NCBI GenBank assembly: GCA_021793595.1
Contig: JAJYSL010000001.1
Coordinates: forward strand, 1 to 64,000
DNA length: 64,000 bases
Origin: Acidobacteriota bacterium
GTDB lineage: Bacteria > Acidobacteriota > Terriglobia > Terriglobales > Acidobacteriaceae
Direction: 5' to 3'
The position numbers and the translations under genes were made by a program. Of this stretch, positions 62,834-64,000 are shown one piece after another (position 1 is the first letter of the stretch; each line of letters opens with the position of its first letter). The notes beneath the pieces are model-generated. The model searched no databases. It was not told where the DNA came from and saw only the letters and a list, made by a program, of their open reading frames with translations.

Positions 62834-64000
62834 CTAGCCGAGCGACAGCGACGGTTCGGCGGTCAGCCTCTCCGTAGCCACGTCTCCCGCCACAAATCTC
62901 GGCCATGCGGCTGCCGCAATCATGGCGGCATTGTCGGTAGAAAGCTCCAGCGCTGGAAACGTGACCGGAAGACAACGTTTTTGACCCTCCGCTAGAAAAT
63001 GCTGGCGCAATTCGCGATTCGCGGCCACCCCTCCGGACACCACAACGCTGGCGGCATGAAAGCTTTCCGCCGCCTTCAACGTTTTTCGAACCAGATCCTC
63101 AACCACCGCTCGTTGAAACGATGCGATCAGGTTGAGCGTTTCGGTGTCGCACAAGGCGAGCGCGTCCGAAGGCTTCGCATCAGGTAGTTTTGCCAGCGTC
63201 GCTCGACGAACTTCAATCGTGGGCTTCAAGTCATGTACCTGCACATAGCGCAGAACTGCCGTTTTTAATCCGCTAAAGGAAAATAAAAAACGCGGGCTTT
63301 GTGGCTGTTGGGCGCGATACGGTTTTTGCTTCACCGTGATGGGGCCGAACGGCACGGCGTGCGGATCTCCATGTTGCGCCAGCCAGTCAATCCACGGACC
63401 GCCGGGATAGCCCAGCCCAAGGAGTTTCGACACCTTGTCGAAGGCTTCGCCGGCAGCATCATCCACGGTTCTGCCGATGTTTTTGTAGCGCCAGGTTCCC
63501 TGCGTTTCTTCCGCCAGATACAGGTGCGTGTGGCCGCCGGAAACTACCAGCGCCAGCGTCGGCTGCGGGAGTGTTTGTTGCTGCTGTTTCGCCTCAAGCA
63601 GCACGGCATGGATATGTCCTTCGAGATGATTCACGGCGATCAGCGGTTTGTTTAGCGCGAATGCCAGGCCTTTGGCATACATCACGCCGACAAGCAGGGC
63701 TCCAGCCAGGCCCGGTCCTTCTGTGACCGCGATGGCATCCAGGTCTTCGAGGCTGCATCCCGCCTGTTGCAGCGCAGTCCGAACCACCGGAACAATATTC
63801 TGCAGATGTTCTCGCGAGGCCAACTCCGGAACCACTCCGCCATAAGGCGCGTGGGTGCGGATTTGCGACGCAATCACGTTCGACACGACCTCCGCCCCGC
63901 CGCGTACCACGGCTGCCCCGGTTTCGTCGCAGGAGCTCTCAATTCCTAGAATCGTCCCACGCAGGCGAGTCGGTTCCGGCGTCTGCGCCGCGTCAGAGCT
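62834..64000 (-). CDS. tsaD: tRNA N6-adenosine threonylcarbamoyltransferase, 5' end outside window
   Basis: At least 388 residues of the universal Kae1/TsaD protein that makes t6A37 on ANN-decoding tRNAs, with TsaB/E partners. The frame stays open to the window edge. LGIESSCDETGAAVV is visible upstream of the first GTG, so the true start lies outside. Metal-binding HLEGHIHA, SGGHTHLYLA and KLLGLGYPGGP are intact. There are at least 20 extra residues before the usual start. Family identity is certain. Confidence 0.97.
   Translation of the reverse strand, partial: SSDAAQTPEPTRLRGTILGIESSCDETGAAVVRGGAEVVSNVIASQIRTHAPYGGVVPELASREHLQNIVPVVRTALQQAGCSLEDLDAIAVTEGPGLAGALLVGVMYAKGLAFALNKPLIAVNHLEGHIHAVLLEAKQQQQTLPQPTLALVVSGGHTHLYLAEETQGTWRYKNIGRTVDDAAGEAFDKVSKLLGLGYPGGPWIDWLAQHGDPHAVPFGPITVKQKPYRAQQPQSPRFLFSFSGLKTAVLRYVQVHDLKPTIEVRRATLAKLPDAKPSDALALCDTETLNLIASFQRAVVEDLVRKTLKAAESFHAASVVVSGGVAANRELRQHFLAEGQKRCLPVTFPALELSTDNAAMIAAAAWPRFVAGDVATERLTAEPSLSLG

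Overview
The window reads as the chromosome of an Acidobacteriota (Terriglobia/Acidobacteriaceae-like) heterotroph. The case rests on two tandem FtsX/MacB-type permeases of the acidobacterial duplicated orphan permease (ADOP) kind, an Oar-like TonB-dependent receptor with a carboxypeptidase-regulatory N-terminal domain, a DUF1080 protein, a fused alpha/beta E1 dehydrogenase, and a 77-bp REP-like element beginning TTGTCATCC TGAGCG. The species is not identified.

Layout. 1-11.4 kb: an export operon (ABC ATPase, two ADOP permeases, second ABC ATPase, TolC-like outer membrane protein) followed by an NtrC-type regulator and an NtrY-like kinase, all on +. 11.4-16.4 kb: a stranded ADOP C-terminal remnant, a B12-binding radical SAM enzyme, thpR, a REP-like inverted pair, formate-THF ligase (fhs) and a small secreted protein. 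16.4-24.7 kb: a decaying sugar region. It holds a truncated ROK kinase, a SIS-MFS chimera with a frameshift, an intact NagC-like ROK regulator, and debris of a TIM-barrel sugar isomerase (two halves on opposite strands) and a ThuA-like gene. Intact genes there are an AsmA-like protein and a KduD-type dehydrogenase, next to a multihaem cytochrome fragment. 25-33.5 kb: housekeeping genes (E1 alpha-beta dehydrogenase, SnoaL-like protein, large Lhr helicase, Nei glycosylase).

33.6-43.9 kb is the most interesting part: a corrinoid-dependent methyl-transfer locus. It encodes an MtaB-type methanol:corrinoid methyltransferase, its MtaC-type corrinoid protein, four uroporphyrinogen-decarboxylase-like (MtaA/CmuA-like) proteins, a 2Fe-2S/ASKHA corrinoid reactivase, a DUF1638 protein and a divergent MerR-like-HTH/TPR protein that may regulate it. 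No MtrH-like methyltransferase is visible, so a URO-D paralogue may perform the second methyl transfer. fhs in the same window could link the methyl group to one-carbon metabolism.

43.9-59 kb: an orphan HicB-like protein, a winged-helix/AAA ATPase regulator, a secreted protein, an SDR, a DUF1080 protein, a DeoR regulator with overlapping cutC, and a TonB-dependent receptor. GH29 fucosidase and GH20 hexosaminidase follow, with remnants of a glycosylasparaginase and a second GH29 gene. Together with the 16-24 kb region this suggests use of host- or microbe-derived glycans (GlcNAc/fucose), partly eroded. 58.3-64 kb: beta-carbonic anhydrase, YraN, a class III aminotransferase, cysS and tsaD (cut by the window end). 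No rRNA, tRNA, CRISPR array, complete transposase gene or prophage was recognised.
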